This document shows positions 9,596 through 18,956 of a DNA stretch of 64,000 bases, in pieces. Made by a program: the position numbers and the translations under genes. Within the stretch, counting starts at the first letter, position 1. Every line of letters begins with the position of its first letter. This DNA is from Verrucomicrobiia bacterium (GTDB lineage Bacteria > Verrucomicrobiota > Verrucomicrobiia > Limisphaerales > CAIMTB01). The stretch is from the NCBI GenBank assembly GCA_019634625.1, contig JAHCBA010000035.1, positions 1-64,000 on the forward strand, in the 5' to 3' direction. A model generated the notes under the pieces. That model saw nothing but the letters and a program-made list of their open reading frames with translations, was not told the DNA's origin and did not search any database.

Positions 9596-10918
9596 GTGAA
9601 CTCCCTGCCATCCCCCGCGCTCCCCCCCGGAGGAAACCCCGCCCCAGATCCTCGTTCTCGTTCCCGCCGGCTTCCTTCGACATCCCGCCTCACCCTCGCC
9701 GTCCTTCTCACCCTCCCCGCCGCCCTGTCCCAACCCTTCGAACTCCAGCTCAACCGCCCCTCGATGGACCGCTGGATGTACCCCTTCAACGCCTCTCCCG
9801 GCTCACGACCCAGCGCCCCGGTCTTCGCCACCTTCGGCGACGCTGCGGGCGTGGACACACGCCACGGACAGTTCCTCCTCGGCTTCGATCTCGAAGGCCA
9901 TGTCCCGTCCGGACTCGGACCCGAATCCTACCTCATCCGGCGCGCCCGCCTCTCCGTCACCGTGAGCCGCGACCAGTCCTTTCTCTACGACCCCACGCAC
10001 GACCCCGTCGCCACCTACCTCGATGAAACCGACCCGGACCACCTCCCCGACCCCGATCCCGGCCGCCCGGTGGAACTGTTCGGCGCCGGCTTCCGCAACG
10101 GCTACACCGCCGGAACCTTCCTGGACGACTCTCCCTTCGGCGGCACCGGCCCCGGAGAACGCCATGCCTACGCCGTCGGACACGACCGCCATGGCGCCTG
10201 GGTGGACATCGGAAACCACGTCGGGAAGTCCGATCCCGCCTTCCCCGTCTTCGAAGTTCACCCCTTCGCCCTCGGCCGCACCGACGTCGTCTCCCCCGGC
10301 GACCCCGTCCCGGCCGGAACCACCCTCCACTTCGACTTTCACCTCGGGGACCCCTTCGTCCTCCGCTACCTCCAGGAAGCCTGCGACACCGGCCGATTGC
10401 GCCTGGTCATCACCAGTCTCCACTCGGGTGCCCTCGGCGGCGCCCCGGCCTGGCCGGACTTCTTCACCGCCGAAAGTGTCCTCGGCGAGGTTCCCAGACT
10501 CGAACTCGATGGAACCGCCGTCCGTCCCGATCTCGACACCGACACCGACGGCCTGCCCGACGACTGGGAAGAGTTCCACTTCGGCGATCTCCGGTACGAT
10601 GCCGATGCTGATCCCGACGGCGACGGCGCCTCCAATGGGCAGGAATGGCGCGCCGGCACCGACCCAACCGATCCCCGCAACCGCCTCGCCATCACCCTCG
10701 CGTCGCCGTCCCCCGACGTCCCCTCATGGACCGTCCGTCTCAACCATGCTGCCGGACGCCGCTACCTCATCGAGACGTCCGCCGATCTCCAAGCCTGGAC
10801 AACCGTCGCCGACCCCATCTGGTCCTATGACCACGCCCGAGGCCTGGCCGCGTGGAACGATCCGGCCGACTCGGCCGAAATCCCATCCGCCCGCTTCTTC
10901 CGCGTCCGGCTGCCATGA
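9596..10918 (+). CDS. secreted protein with calcium-binding (thrombospondin type-3-like) repeats
   Basis: This 440-aa protein starts at GTG. A signal peptide (about 30-46, LTLAVLLTLPAALSQP) follows a basic N-terminal stretch. The large N-terminal part is beta-rich and not assigned. Around residues 300-365 there is an Asp-rich stretch (DTDTDGLPDDWEEFHFGD, then DADADPDGDGASNGQEW and GTDPTDP). It is typical of Ca2+-binding type-3 repeats found between domains of verrucomicrobial surface proteins. The end has the IETSADLQAWTTV and SARFFRVRLP pattern, a common C-terminal module in such proteins. It overlaps the prepilin-like gene by four bases (ATGA). Confidence 0.75.
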   Translation: MNSLPSPALPPGGNPAPDPRSRSRRLPSTSRLTLAVLLTLPAALSQPFELQLNRPSMDRWMYPFNASPGSRPSAPVFATFGDAAGVDTRHGQFLLGFDLEGHVPSGLGPESYLIRRARLSVTVSRDQSFLYDPTHDPVATYLDETDPDHLPDPDPGRPVELFGAGFRNGYTAGTFLDDSPFGGTGPGERHAYAVGHDRHGAWVDIGNHVGKSDPAFPVFEVHPFALGRTDVVSPGDPVPAGTTLHFDFHLGDPFVLRYLQEACDTGRLRLVITSLHSGALGGAPAWPDFFTAESVLGEVPRLELDGTAVRPDLDTDTDGLPDDWEEFHFGDLRYDADADPDGDGASNGQEWRAGTDPTDPRNRLAITLASPSPDVPSWTVRLNHAAGRRYLIETSADLQAWTTVADPIWSYDHARGLAAWNDPADSAEIPSARFFRVRLP

Positions 10919-11862
10919 GCCGCTTCACCCTTCGGAGGGACGAGCTCCGCGAGTCCTCATCCCCATGCACCACTCCCCTGCCGCCTCGCAGAGCTCGGCC
11001 CTCCGACTTCACCACCCTGCTTCACCCTTCGGAGGGACGAGCTCCGCGACTCCACCCTCCCGGCTTCACCCTCATCGAACTTCTGGTGGTCATCGCCATC
11101 CTGGGAATCCTCGCTTCCCTACTCCTCCCCGGACTGGCCCACGCGCGTCGCAAAGCCCGCTTCATCGAGGAACTCTCGGCCGCCCGACAATGCCTCCTGG
11201 CCGCCCAACTGTACGCCGACGACCATCGTGACGCGGTGTTCCCCGGGTACGTCACCGATCCCGAGGCCCGCGACGATCTCGGTCAGCCCCTCGCCTTCCC
11301 CATCAACGCCCGCTATCCTTGGCGCCTCTCCCCCTACCTCGGCCAGTCGTTCGAAACCCTCTACAGCGCCGACAACCGCGCCCAGCTCAGCCGCCTCCGT
11401 CGTCTCGACCGCGCCAGTTATGTCTATGCGGTCAGCGTCTTCCCCTCCCTCGGAATCAATGCCCACTTCATCGGCGGCCATGAAAGCGAGTTCCCCGCCG
11501 ACCTCGCCAACGCCCGTTTCGGCACCGGCACCGTCGTCACCCGCCTCTCCGGGATCTGGCGTCCCTCCCTCCTCGCCATGTTCCTCTCCGCCCGATCCGC
11601 CAACGCCGGCCCCGAAGCCTTCGGCTACTTCCAGGTCCGTCCCCCCGCCCTGGTCGAACGAATGTGGACCCCGGACTGGTCCCCGACCGCGCCTCCCCAC
11701 CAGTGGGGCTTCGTCGCCCCGCGCCACAACCGCCGCGCCGTCGTTGCCGCCATGGACGGCCATGTCACCGCTGTCGGTCTTCCCGGGCTCCAGGACATGC
11801 GCCGTTGGTGCAACACCGCCGACCGCCCTGACTTCACCCTTCGCCCCCCGATCGCGCCTTAG
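10915..11862 (+). CDS. prepilin-like protein (type IV methylation motif, H-X9-DG domain) with repeat-encoded leader
   Basis: This 315-aa protein has a prepilin cleavage/methylation motif G50-FTLIELLVVIAILGILASL. It is cut after Gly50, with Glu at +5, and a membrane helix follows. Near the C-terminus HNRRAVVAAMDG fits the H-X9-DG motif of verrucomicrobial and planctomycetal pseudopilins. The leader is unusually long, 50 residues instead of about 6-30. Its DNA (10923-11052) is a dispersed palindromic repeat read in frame (FTLRRDELRESS, then GRAPR). The ATG at 10915 overlaps the upstream stop. The TAG stop at 11860 uses the first base of a MITE. It is probably processed by a PilD-type peptidase. 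Confidence 0.8.
   Translation: MSRFTLRRDELRESSSPCTTPLPPRRARPSDFTTLLHPSEGRAPRLHPPGFTLIELLVVIAILGILASLLLPGLAHARRKARFIEELSAARQCLLAAQLYADDHRDAVFPGYVTDPEARDDLGQPLAFPINARYPWRLSPYLGQSFETLYSADNRAQLSRLRRLDRASYVYAVSVFPSLGINAHFIGGHESEFPADLANARFGTGTVVTRLSGIWRPSLLAMFLSARSANAGPEAFGYFQVRPPALVERMWTPDWSPTAPPHQWGFVAPRHNRRAVVAAMDGHVTAVGLPGLQDMRRWCNTADRPDFTLRPPIAP
10923..11052. repeat. palindromic GGAGGGACGAGCTCCGCGAG element inside a coding start
   Basis: Three half-units lie in a row. The first and third read TTCGGAGGGACGAGCTCCGC. The middle one is the complementary form, CTCGCAGAGCTCGGCCCTCC. Units 1 and 2 can pair into a long hairpin. The element codes for most of the leader of the prepilin-like protein in frame. 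Confidence 0.85.
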
Positions 11863-12134
11863 CGCCTGTCTGAAAACTGGAAGGGGCCCTGCGACGAGGG
11901 GTTTTGGCCTGGGCCAAGGCGGCGAGGCCGGCGCATCCCCGCAGCGGGCTGTAACGGTCGAGCCAACGCAGGCCCAGGCCGAAAGGACCGTCGCCCGAAG
12001 GGTTGTCGCGGAAAAGGCCGGCTGGCTTCGTGGCTCCTCGGTCACAGACCGCTGGCGGGTAGGCTCCCTCCTCGCGCCTCGCCATCCGGCCTCTTCCGCG
12101 ACAACAGGGCCCCTCCCAGTTTTCAGACAGGCTC
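11862..12134 (+). mobile_element. 273-bp MITE, copy 1
   Basis: This is a non-coding element with terminal inverted repeats of about 30 bp that begin G(A/C)GCCTGTCTGAAAACTGG; the left arm here has two mismatches to the right. It is flanked by TTA direct repeats at 11859-11861 and 12135-12137. A second inverted pair lies inside (TTGTCGCGGAAAAGGCCGG and its near complement). It is about 98% identical to the copy at 18684-18956, so both moved recently. TNA target duplications and this size suggest a MITE driven by an IS5-family transposase. No such transposase is in the window. Confidence 0.85.
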
Positions 12135-12680
12135 TTAACCCCATTCCCCTGCGGATCGGCGTCGCGTCGGCGGCGGGTCGGGGACTGGCTCCCCCTTCAG
12201 GCCCCCCTCCATCCCGTCAGGCCAGAGGCGGCGGGCGAATCGAAATGGCCCGGGCCCCGGGGAGTGGGAGTCCCGGGACCCCGAACCCTCCGTCCCAACA
12301 CCCTCAGACCGCCCGTCGCTGTGCGAACAGACGCCCGACGGCATCGGAAAGGACCTCCGAACGCCCGCCGCCAAGCCCGACCCGGACACACCACACCGCG
12401 CGGCGCGCCCGGAAAACTGGATGGACCTCCTTGAAGACCCATTCCCGTTAGCAGGAAGACCCGGACCGAGTCAAAACCGGAGTCCCAACTCAATTCGCTA
12501 CGAAATGAAACTACTCCCGCTGCATCCCCGGGTTGCGGGTGAGGAGGCCGCATTTCGGAGGGACGAGCTCCGCGAGTCCGCACCCCATCGCTCCACTCCC
12601 TTGCGGCCTCGCAGAGCTCGGCCCTCCGGATTCACCACCCCGCTTCACCCTTCGGAGGGACGAGCTCCGCGAGTCCTCCA
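12135..12680. repeat. gene-free stretch with a palindromic repeat (12522-12680)
   Basis: From 12135 to about 12520 I see no gene, hairpin terminator or RNA. From 12522 there is an outer arm (GCATCCCCGGGTTGCGGGT), then two GGAGGGACGAGCTCCGCGAG units around one complementary CTCGCAGAGCTCGGCCCTCC unit, ending at the 3' end of the SnoaL-like gene on the other strand. Confidence 0.7.
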
Positions 12681-13073
12681 TCAGGACAGGTTGCGCGGAA
12701 TCTGCGAGGAATGGTGATGGAGGATCGGCCGGGACGCGCCCGGATCCACCACGTAGCTGAAGCGCGCCTCGAACCCGAGCAGTTCCCCGTCGATCTCCAT
12801 CCGAAAACAATAAATCCCGCTGATCACCCGCAGGCTCCCCGCCAGGGGTTGTTCGCGCACGGTCCGCTGATGCAGCGACACGTTCAATCCGGGGCGTGCC
12901 CCCAGTTGTTCGAAGTATCGCCTCCGCATCTCCTCCGTCGTGATGGCATGCGGCGAAAAGGTCGGCAACAACACCGCACCGTCGGCATACAGCCCCAGCA
13001 CGTCGTCGATCTGTCCCCCGTTCACTCCCCCCATCCAGGCGTGAAGCACTTCCATTGCATTCGAATAGCTCAT
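12681..13073 (-). CDS. SnoaL/NTF2-like fold protein
   Basis: This 130-aa protein starts at MSYSNAMEVLHAWMGGVNGG. It resembles small NTF2-like (SnoaL/DUF4440, CaMKII-association-like) proteins: an initial helix, IDDVLGLYADGAVLLPTFSP, then alternating strands (ISGIYCFRMEIDGE and EARFSYVV). Such proteins are either small hydrolases/isomerases or ligand-binding dimers; catalytic residues cannot be assigned here. The frame is open 20 codons further upstream, but the internal Met at 13073 fits the fold start. Its last codons abut the palindromic repeat. Confidence 0.7.
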   Translation of the reverse strand: MSYSNAMEVLHAWMGGVNGGQIDDVLGLYADGAVLLPTFSPHAITTEEMRRRYFEQLGARPGLNVSLHQRTVREQPLAGSLRVISGIYCFRMEIDGELLGFEARFSYVVDPGASRPILHHHSSQIPRNLS

Positions 13074-13191
13074 GATTCGCCACGCAAGAATCCGCACCGC
13101 CGGTCCGGAATCAACGGCGAACTGGCGCCCCAACCAATCTGGGTGGGCCGGGCAGGGTCCTTGATATGGTCCCCAAGGTTGATCCGAGGCT

Positions 13192-13310
13192 TTTTGGACA
13201 GGATAAACAGGATTAACAGGATCCAGAAAACCGTCTGCCTGCCGGGTTTCGCGGTGGGTCGATCGATGCCTGTCGGTTGGTCCGCTCCATCCTGTTCATC
13301 CTGTCCAAAA
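13192..13310. repeat. TTTTGGACAGGAT palindromic element
   Basis: The left arm TTTTGGACAGGATAAACAGG (13192-13211) is mirrored by CATCCTGTTCATCCTGTCC followed by AAAA ending at 13310. Inside the arms GGAT and CAGGAT are repeated in tandem. This is a long imperfect stem of the kind scattered through many environmental genomes. It has no coding content. Confidence 0.75.
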
Positions 13311-14262
13311 CCTCAGACCAGACGCCTCATGACGTTGTGAATCGCCCCGGAGGGCCGGCAGCTTCCCCTTCGATCGGCTCCCGGAAACCCGGAGGGTTTC
13401 CCTGGAGTTTGGCCATTCGACTGGCGAACCGGGGGGGGCCCCAAAGGGGCCAAATGAGATAGCCCAGGGCAACGCCCTGGGGACCCGCAATGTGAAATCT
13501 TCCGCGCCCTGTAGGGGCGCGACCTGCCCAAACCCACCCCAAACATTCATGGGACAACCAGGAGCTTTCTTACGGCGAGGTCGCGCCCCTTCAGGGCTTG
13601 CCCGAGGTTTGGCCCGTCACAACCCAGGGCTCGGTCGCCCTGGGCTATCTCATCTGGCCCCCTTGGGGCCCCGGAGTTTGGCCCGCGGGGGTATCGACCC
13701 GCTGGATCCGAAGGGGTTTCAGGTGGGAGAGCGGGACGTCAATGGGTTCCTGGGGCGGCTCGGGCCACAGCGGCGTCTGAACGGCGCAGAACTTGGGTGG
13801 CGGGTCAGATCTGGGTCGGCCCGACAATGACCGAAGAAACCCAGTGAGTTCAGCTCCCAGGCTCAGGCATTTGGAATTGGCCAAACTCCAGGGAAACCCG
13901 GAGGGTTTCCAGAGATTAGCCGGGGGTCGGACCCGGCTCCGCGGGTTCGACCCCCGGGCAGAAGCCCCACCTCGCACACGACCCCGCCAGGGGTCGCAGC
14001 CCCATCCGCAGACTGGACTCTCCCTCCTCCCGCCACACCACCGCCCAACCGCTCGTTCACCCACCCGGCGAAATACGCTTCCGAATGCCCAAGTTCCTTC
14101 ACCCCCCACCTCCTTTGCGTCTTCGCGTCTTCGCGTGAGCACCGGGCGTCGCGTTGCACCCTTTGATCGAACCGCCTTGCCGGAATCTCCCGCCGCGAAT
14201 GCCAAACGGCACGATCCCCAAAGGAGCAACGCCCAAATTCAACCAGCTCTCGAAAGGCAGCG

Positions 14263-14489
14263 CATCCCAGGTTCTTGGAACTCCCCCAAACCACCCATCG
14301 CACGACTCGTACTCAGCCCGAAGGGCGGTACTCGTCCTTGTCCTCGTCCTCGAACCCGCAGGCACACCGTTTCAGCGTCGCCTCATGGCGGGTCCAATGG
14401 GTTCGATCGTGTTCGGACCTCCCGTTCCGCATCCGAACCGGGCAGGGCGATTACGAGTACGAGTACGAGTACGATGCCTGCTGCAAAGG
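14263..14489 (+). repeat. dispersed 190-230-bp element, copy 1
   Basis: It contains TCGTACTCAGCCCGAAGGGC, a run of CGTCCTCGTCCTCG-like triplets, ACACCGTTTC, and ends in GATTACGAGTACGAGTACGA. The start block (TCCCAGGTTCTTGGAA) is shared with the copy near 18438. The triplet runs at the two ends are partly complementary and could form a large hairpin. Confidence 0.7.
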
Positions 14490-14707
14490 TCTGAAATGCG
14501 CTGGGAGGGCGGGGACCTGGGGGGGGGCAGAAGTTGGGTCGGACTTTGTTGGGTGTGCACCCTTTAGCGTGTCGGGGCGGACTTGGGAGGCTCACGCTGA
14601 AGCGTGTACACCCAACGGTCCCTCCGATCCCACCTCTCCGCTTCACCCCGGAGGGACGAGCTCCGCGAGTCCGCAATCCATCGCACCACACCCTTTCCCC
14701 CTCCCAG

Positions 14708-14893
14708 GGACTCGTACTCAGCCCGAAGGGCGGTACTCGTCCTCGTCCTCGAACCCGCAGGCACACCGTTTCAGCGTCGCCTCATGGCGGGTCTGATGGG
14801 TTTGATCCTGTTCGGATCTCCCGTTCCGCATGCGAAATGGGCTGGGCGATTACGATTACGATTACGAGTACGAGTACGAGGTCTGCTGCAAAG
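14708..14893 (+). repeat. dispersed 190-230-bp element, copy 2
   Basis: It is nearly identical to 14304-14489, including the ACTCAGCCCGAAGGGCGGTA block, the GGCACACCGTTTCAGCG block and the GATTACGATTACGAGTACGA end. Small differences in triplet number (GATTAC repeated) suggest replication slippage. Confidence 0.7.
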
Positions 14894-15242
14894 TCTGGGA
14901 TGCGCCCCCCATGGCACCCCTCCCCTGCGGCCTCGCAGAGCTCGGCCCTCCGATTTCACCCCCCCGCTTCACCCTTTCTGAGAAATTCACGAATGCACCC
15001 CGCATTGATGCACGAATCCATCCCAGCTTATACCTTCCCATTCCGCCCGATAAGTCTTTGCCCATCGGCTGACAACAGTAAGCTCAACCGCGTCGAGAAC
15101 GCCGCTCGACGGCGAGGCGCGGTGTCGTTCCGTGTCCCGTTTCCAACCGGCGCAGAATCGAGGTTCGGAGGGCTGCCGTCGGCCCGGTCGATGGCTCGGG
15201 TCATCGAGCCTGGCATCCTCCGTTCCTCTGCCGTCATTCGTC

Positions 15243-16880
15243 ATGCGAACCTCCCTCCCCTCCCATCCCCGCTCCCTCGCGCGCCAACGCCCACGCTGGG
15301 TCAGCGCCCTCGCCGTCGCCACCCTCGGCTCCGCGATCCTCGCCGCGCCGGCCCAGACGCTGTTCCAGTTCGACTTCAACGAAGGCTCGGGCCAGACCGT
15401 GACGTCCGCCCAGGGACCCCTCACGGGTGTCCTTGGCCGCCCTCCTTCCAGCCCTGTCTCCGTCACCGACACCCCATCCGGTGCGGCGGGGGACCGCGCA
15501 CTCCGCATCACCGACCCCGACGGCTTCCTCCTCCTCGACGCCACCGGCTCCGAAGCCCTCGCCGCAACGGACACCCCCATCACGGTCGAAGCCTGGATCT
15601 ACCTCCCGGAAGACGCCGTGCCGCGCAACGAGGCGATCGTCTCGTATGGAAACAACTGGAAGTTCGGACTCCGCAGCTCCGGCTTCATCGCCTTCACCCT
15701 CTATGGCGTCATCGACGCCGACATCGGGCTGCTCCCGCCCCTGGGCGTCTGGACCCATGTGGCGGTCACCTGGGAACCGGGTGTCGGCGTGAGCTTCTAC
15801 CAGGACGGTGCCTACTTCGGGTTCCTCGATGAAACCAGGCCCATGCGCGCACCCAGCAACGCCAATCTCACCGTCGGCGGGTCCAGCACCTTCACCGAAC
15901 CGGTGAACGCCACCCTCGACCGGGTCCGCGTCCATCGCGCCTTGCTCACCGAGGACCAGCTCGACTCCGTCCCCGGCAGCCCCAGGGCACCCCTGGCCTC
16001 GACCGTCGTCTCGCTCGCCCTCAACGAAACGGCAGCCCCGTTCGCCAATGCCGGCACCCTCGGAGGCGCCGCCGTCGAGGCGTCACCGGTGGTCCTCGCC
16101 AGCATCTCGCCGCGGTTCGTCACCGATACCCCGTCCGGCCTGCCCGGCGACACCGCCCTCCAGTTCGATGGCAACGACATCGTCCGCGTCGATGACCCCG
16201 ACTCCGTCGTCACCCTGGTCACCGACGGCGTCACCAGCGACTTCACGATCCAGGCCTGGGTCAAGCCCGGCACCCCGGCCGCCGGTCAGGCGCGCAGCGT
16301 CCTCTTCGGGAAATTCGGTGTCGCCGGCGCCTTCAGCTTCTCCATCACCTCCGACCGCCGCGTCGCCATCACCACCTACGGCATCGTGGACATGCTCTCC
16401 GATGCCGCCATCCCCAACGACGGCCTCTGGCATCACATCGCCGTCGTCCATCGCAACGGCCAGGACATGCGCTTCTACGTGGACGGCATCCTGGGCGACA
16501 CCCGGCCCTACACCCAGGGGCTCAATCTGCGGGACCAGACGTGGTTCTGGATCGGCTCCGAGTTCGGCGGTGGCCTCCCCTACACCGGACTCCTCGACCG
16601 GCTCCAACTGGCCAATGTCGCCCTCGAACCCGCCGACCTCGACTTCCGGGCGATCCCCGGCGTCGATCCCGACGCCCCCGAACTCACCATCGGCACCGCC
16701 GTCTCCCTCGCCTGGCCCGCCACGGCCACCGGCTTCCGGCTCCAAAGCACCACCGACCTCAACGAACCCCGCGTCTGGACCGACGTCGCCGCCACCGGCA
16801 CCGTCGTTGGCGACACCTACTACGTTCTCCTGCCCACGCCCGGCCAGGAAACCTACTACCGCCTCATCCGCCCGGAATAA
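15243..16880 (+). CDS. secreted protein with two LamG/concanavalin-like domains
   Basis: This 545-aa protein has a signal peptide at about 17-37 (RWVSALAVATLGSAILAAPA). LamG/ConA-like jelly-roll domain 1 spans about 38-245 (FQFDFNEGSG, ITVEAWIYLPEDA, WTHVAVTWEPG). Domain 2 spans about 260-475 (DTALQFDGND, FTIQAWVKPG, WHHIAVVHRNG, MRFYVDGILGD). The last 60 residues form the FRLQSTTDLNEPRVWTDVAA to YYRLIRPE module seen in other exported proteins of this group. It probably binds polysaccharide or matrix outside the cell. The ATG at 15243 places the signal peptide correctly; the frame upstream is repeat DNA. Confidence 0.85.
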   Translation: MRTSLPSHPRSLARQRPRWVSALAVATLGSAILAAPAQTLFQFDFNEGSGQTVTSAQGPLTGVLGRPPSSPVSVTDTPSGAAGDRALRITDPDGFLLLDATGSEALAATDTPITVEAWIYLPEDAVPRNEAIVSYGNNWKFGLRSSGFIAFTLYGVIDADIGLLPPLGVWTHVAVTWEPGVGVSFYQDGAYFGFLDETRPMRAPSNANLTVGGSSTFTEPVNATLDRVRVHRALLTEDQLDSVPGSPRAPLASTVVSLALNETAAPFANAGTLGGAAVEASPVVLASISPRFVTDTPSGLPGDTALQFDGNDIVRVDDPDSVVTLVTDGVTSDFTIQAWVKPGTPAAGQARSVLFGKFGVAGAFSFSITSDRRVAITTYGIVDMLSDAAIPNDGLWHHIAVVHRNGQDMRFYVDGILGDTRPYTQGLNLRDQTWFWIGSEFGGGLPYTGLLDRLQLANVALEPADLDFRAIPGVDPDAPELTIGTAVSLAWPATATGFRLQSTTDLNEPRVWTDVAATGTVVGDTYYVLLPTPGQETYYRLIRPE

Positions 16881-16917
16881 CCGCGGCCATCGCCGTTCCC
16901 GCACCCACCCACCCCAA

Positions 16918-16948
16918 CCCACCGGCATCCGGCCGGTGGGTTTTTTTT
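16918..16948 (+). terminator. rho-independent terminator after the LamG gene
   Basis: The stem CCCACCGGC / GCCGGTGGG (9 bp, 5-base loop) is followed directly by eight T residues. It lies 38 bp after the LamG stop codon and is the clearest intrinsic terminator in the window. Confidence 0.9.
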
Positions 16949-17039
16949 CCTTCGGACATCGCGCACCCCGGAATGCGGCGTTTCCTGGCCCAACGCGTTC
17001 CGAAAGGAACCCGTCGGCCGACCGTCGATCGTGTCTCCA

Positions 17040-17070
17040 ACGGCCCGGGCCCTGACAGGGTCCGGGCCGT
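17040..17070. terminator. strong hairpin downstream of the isomerase gene
   Basis: ACGGCCCGGGCCCT pairs with AGGGTCCGGGCCGT across a 3-base loop, with one mismatch. It lies 24 bp beyond the minus-strand isomerase stop codon. There is no clear U tract on either strand, so it may end transcription weakly or protect the 3' end. Confidence 0.5.
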
Positions 17071-17093
17071 CTTGCTGACAGGGAACGCTACGC

Positions 17094-18140
<1,047 letters not shown>

Positions 18141-18683
18141 GACAGGACGTTCGGGTCGCCCTCAGCCTAGAACGCACGCCCGAAGCCAGCCAAGTCGTAT
18201 CCATGCAGCAAGGAAAGCGATGGCGTGCAATCGGAGGGCCGGGTTCCACGAGGCCGCAGGAGAGGGGGGCGAAGGATTCGGGACTCGCAGAGCTCGTCCC
18301 TCCGAAGGGTGAAACAGCGTGATGAACCCGGAGGGCCGGGTTCCACGAGGCCACAGCGGACGGGTGCGATGGATTCAGAACTCGCAGAGCGCGCCCCTCC
18401 GGGTTCTTCGTGGTTTCCTACGCGGCGATCGGCCGTATCCCAGGTTCCTGGAATTCGCCCAAGCCATCCCTCGTGGGGATTCGTACTCAGCCCGAAGGGC
18501 GGTCCTCGTCCTCGTCCTCGAACCTCCGGGCACACCGTTTCGAGCGCCGCCTGTGGGCCGGGCCGATGGGTTCGATCCTGCTCGGACCTCCCTTTCGGCG
18601 TGGGAACAGGTTTCAGGTTTCAGGTTTCAGGTTTCAGGTTTCAGGTGTCCCTGAGTGCCCGTCCCTCCGGAGCTTTCGGCTCA
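18141..18683. repeat. repeat-filled spacer (palindromes, dispersed element copy 3, TTTCAGG tandem)
   Basis: There is no gene. 18232-18402 has two GGAGGGCCGGGTTCCACGAG units alternating with CTCGCAGAGCTCGTCCCTCC-type units. 18438-18610 is a third, diverged copy of the 190-bp element. 18611-18645 is five perfect TTTCAGG units. The promoter of the isomerase gene must lie in the first part, but no clear -35/-10 pair is visible. Confidence 0.75.
18611..18645. repeat. 5 x TTTCAGG microsatellite
   Basis: There are five exact head-to-tail copies of the heptamer TTTCAGG. It lies at the end of the third dispersed element, just before MITE copy 2. It is likely to vary in copy number between strains. 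Confidence 0.9.
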
Positions 18684-18956
18684 GAGCCTGTCTGAAAACT
18701 GGGAGGGGCCCTGTTGTCGCGGAAAAGGCCGGATGGCGAGGCGCGAGGAGGGAGCATACCCGCCCGCGGTCTGTGACCGAGGAGCCACGAAGCCAGCCGG
18801 CCTTTTCCGCGACAACCCTTCGGGCGACGGTCCTTTCGGCCTGGGCCTGCGTTGGCTCGACCGTTACAGCCCGCTGCGGGGATGCGCCGGCCTCGCCGCC
18901 TTGGCCCAGGCCAAAACCCCTCGTCGCAGGGCCCCTCCCAGTTTTCAGACAGGCTC
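18684..18956 (-). mobile_element. 273-bp MITE, copy 2
   Basis: This is the reverse complement of copy 1 (11862-12134), the same length and about 98% identical. Its terminal inverted repeats are perfect over 30 bp (18684-18713 and 18927-18956). It is flanked by TCA at 18681-18683 and 18957-18959. The right-hand TCA is, on the minus strand, the TGA stop codon of the adjacent gene. Read along the host gene, this copy has the same orientation as copy 1. It has no coding capacity of its own. Confidence 0.88.

Larger units (their letters stand above)
13134..15242. repeat. 2.1-kb repeat island without genes
   Basis: No credible gene lies here. The stretch is built from several repeat types. 13192-13310 is an inverted repeat (TTTTGGACAGGATAAACAGG to its complement). 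13378-13920 holds hairpins such as CCCAGGGCAACGCCCTGGG and matching inverted blocks. 14263-14489 and 14708-14893 are two copies of a roughly 190-bp element. 14548-14616 is an inverted repeat with GTTGGGTGTGCAC ends. 14637-14690 and 14912-14985 are GGAGGGACGAGCTCCGCGAG units. The open frames seen here are repetitive low-complexity translations (YEYEYE, RTRTRT) and are not called. Confidence 0.75.

Noticed and set aside
11834-12085. Small open frame of about 83 codons inside the MITE
   Set aside because: It arises from GC-rich inverted repeats, has no start signal and is copied only because the element is copied.
14275-14796. Open frames with YEYEYE and RTRTRT runs in the repeat island
   Set aside because: They are direct translations of triplet repeats (GAGTAC, CGTCCT) and lack any non-repetitive protein sequence.
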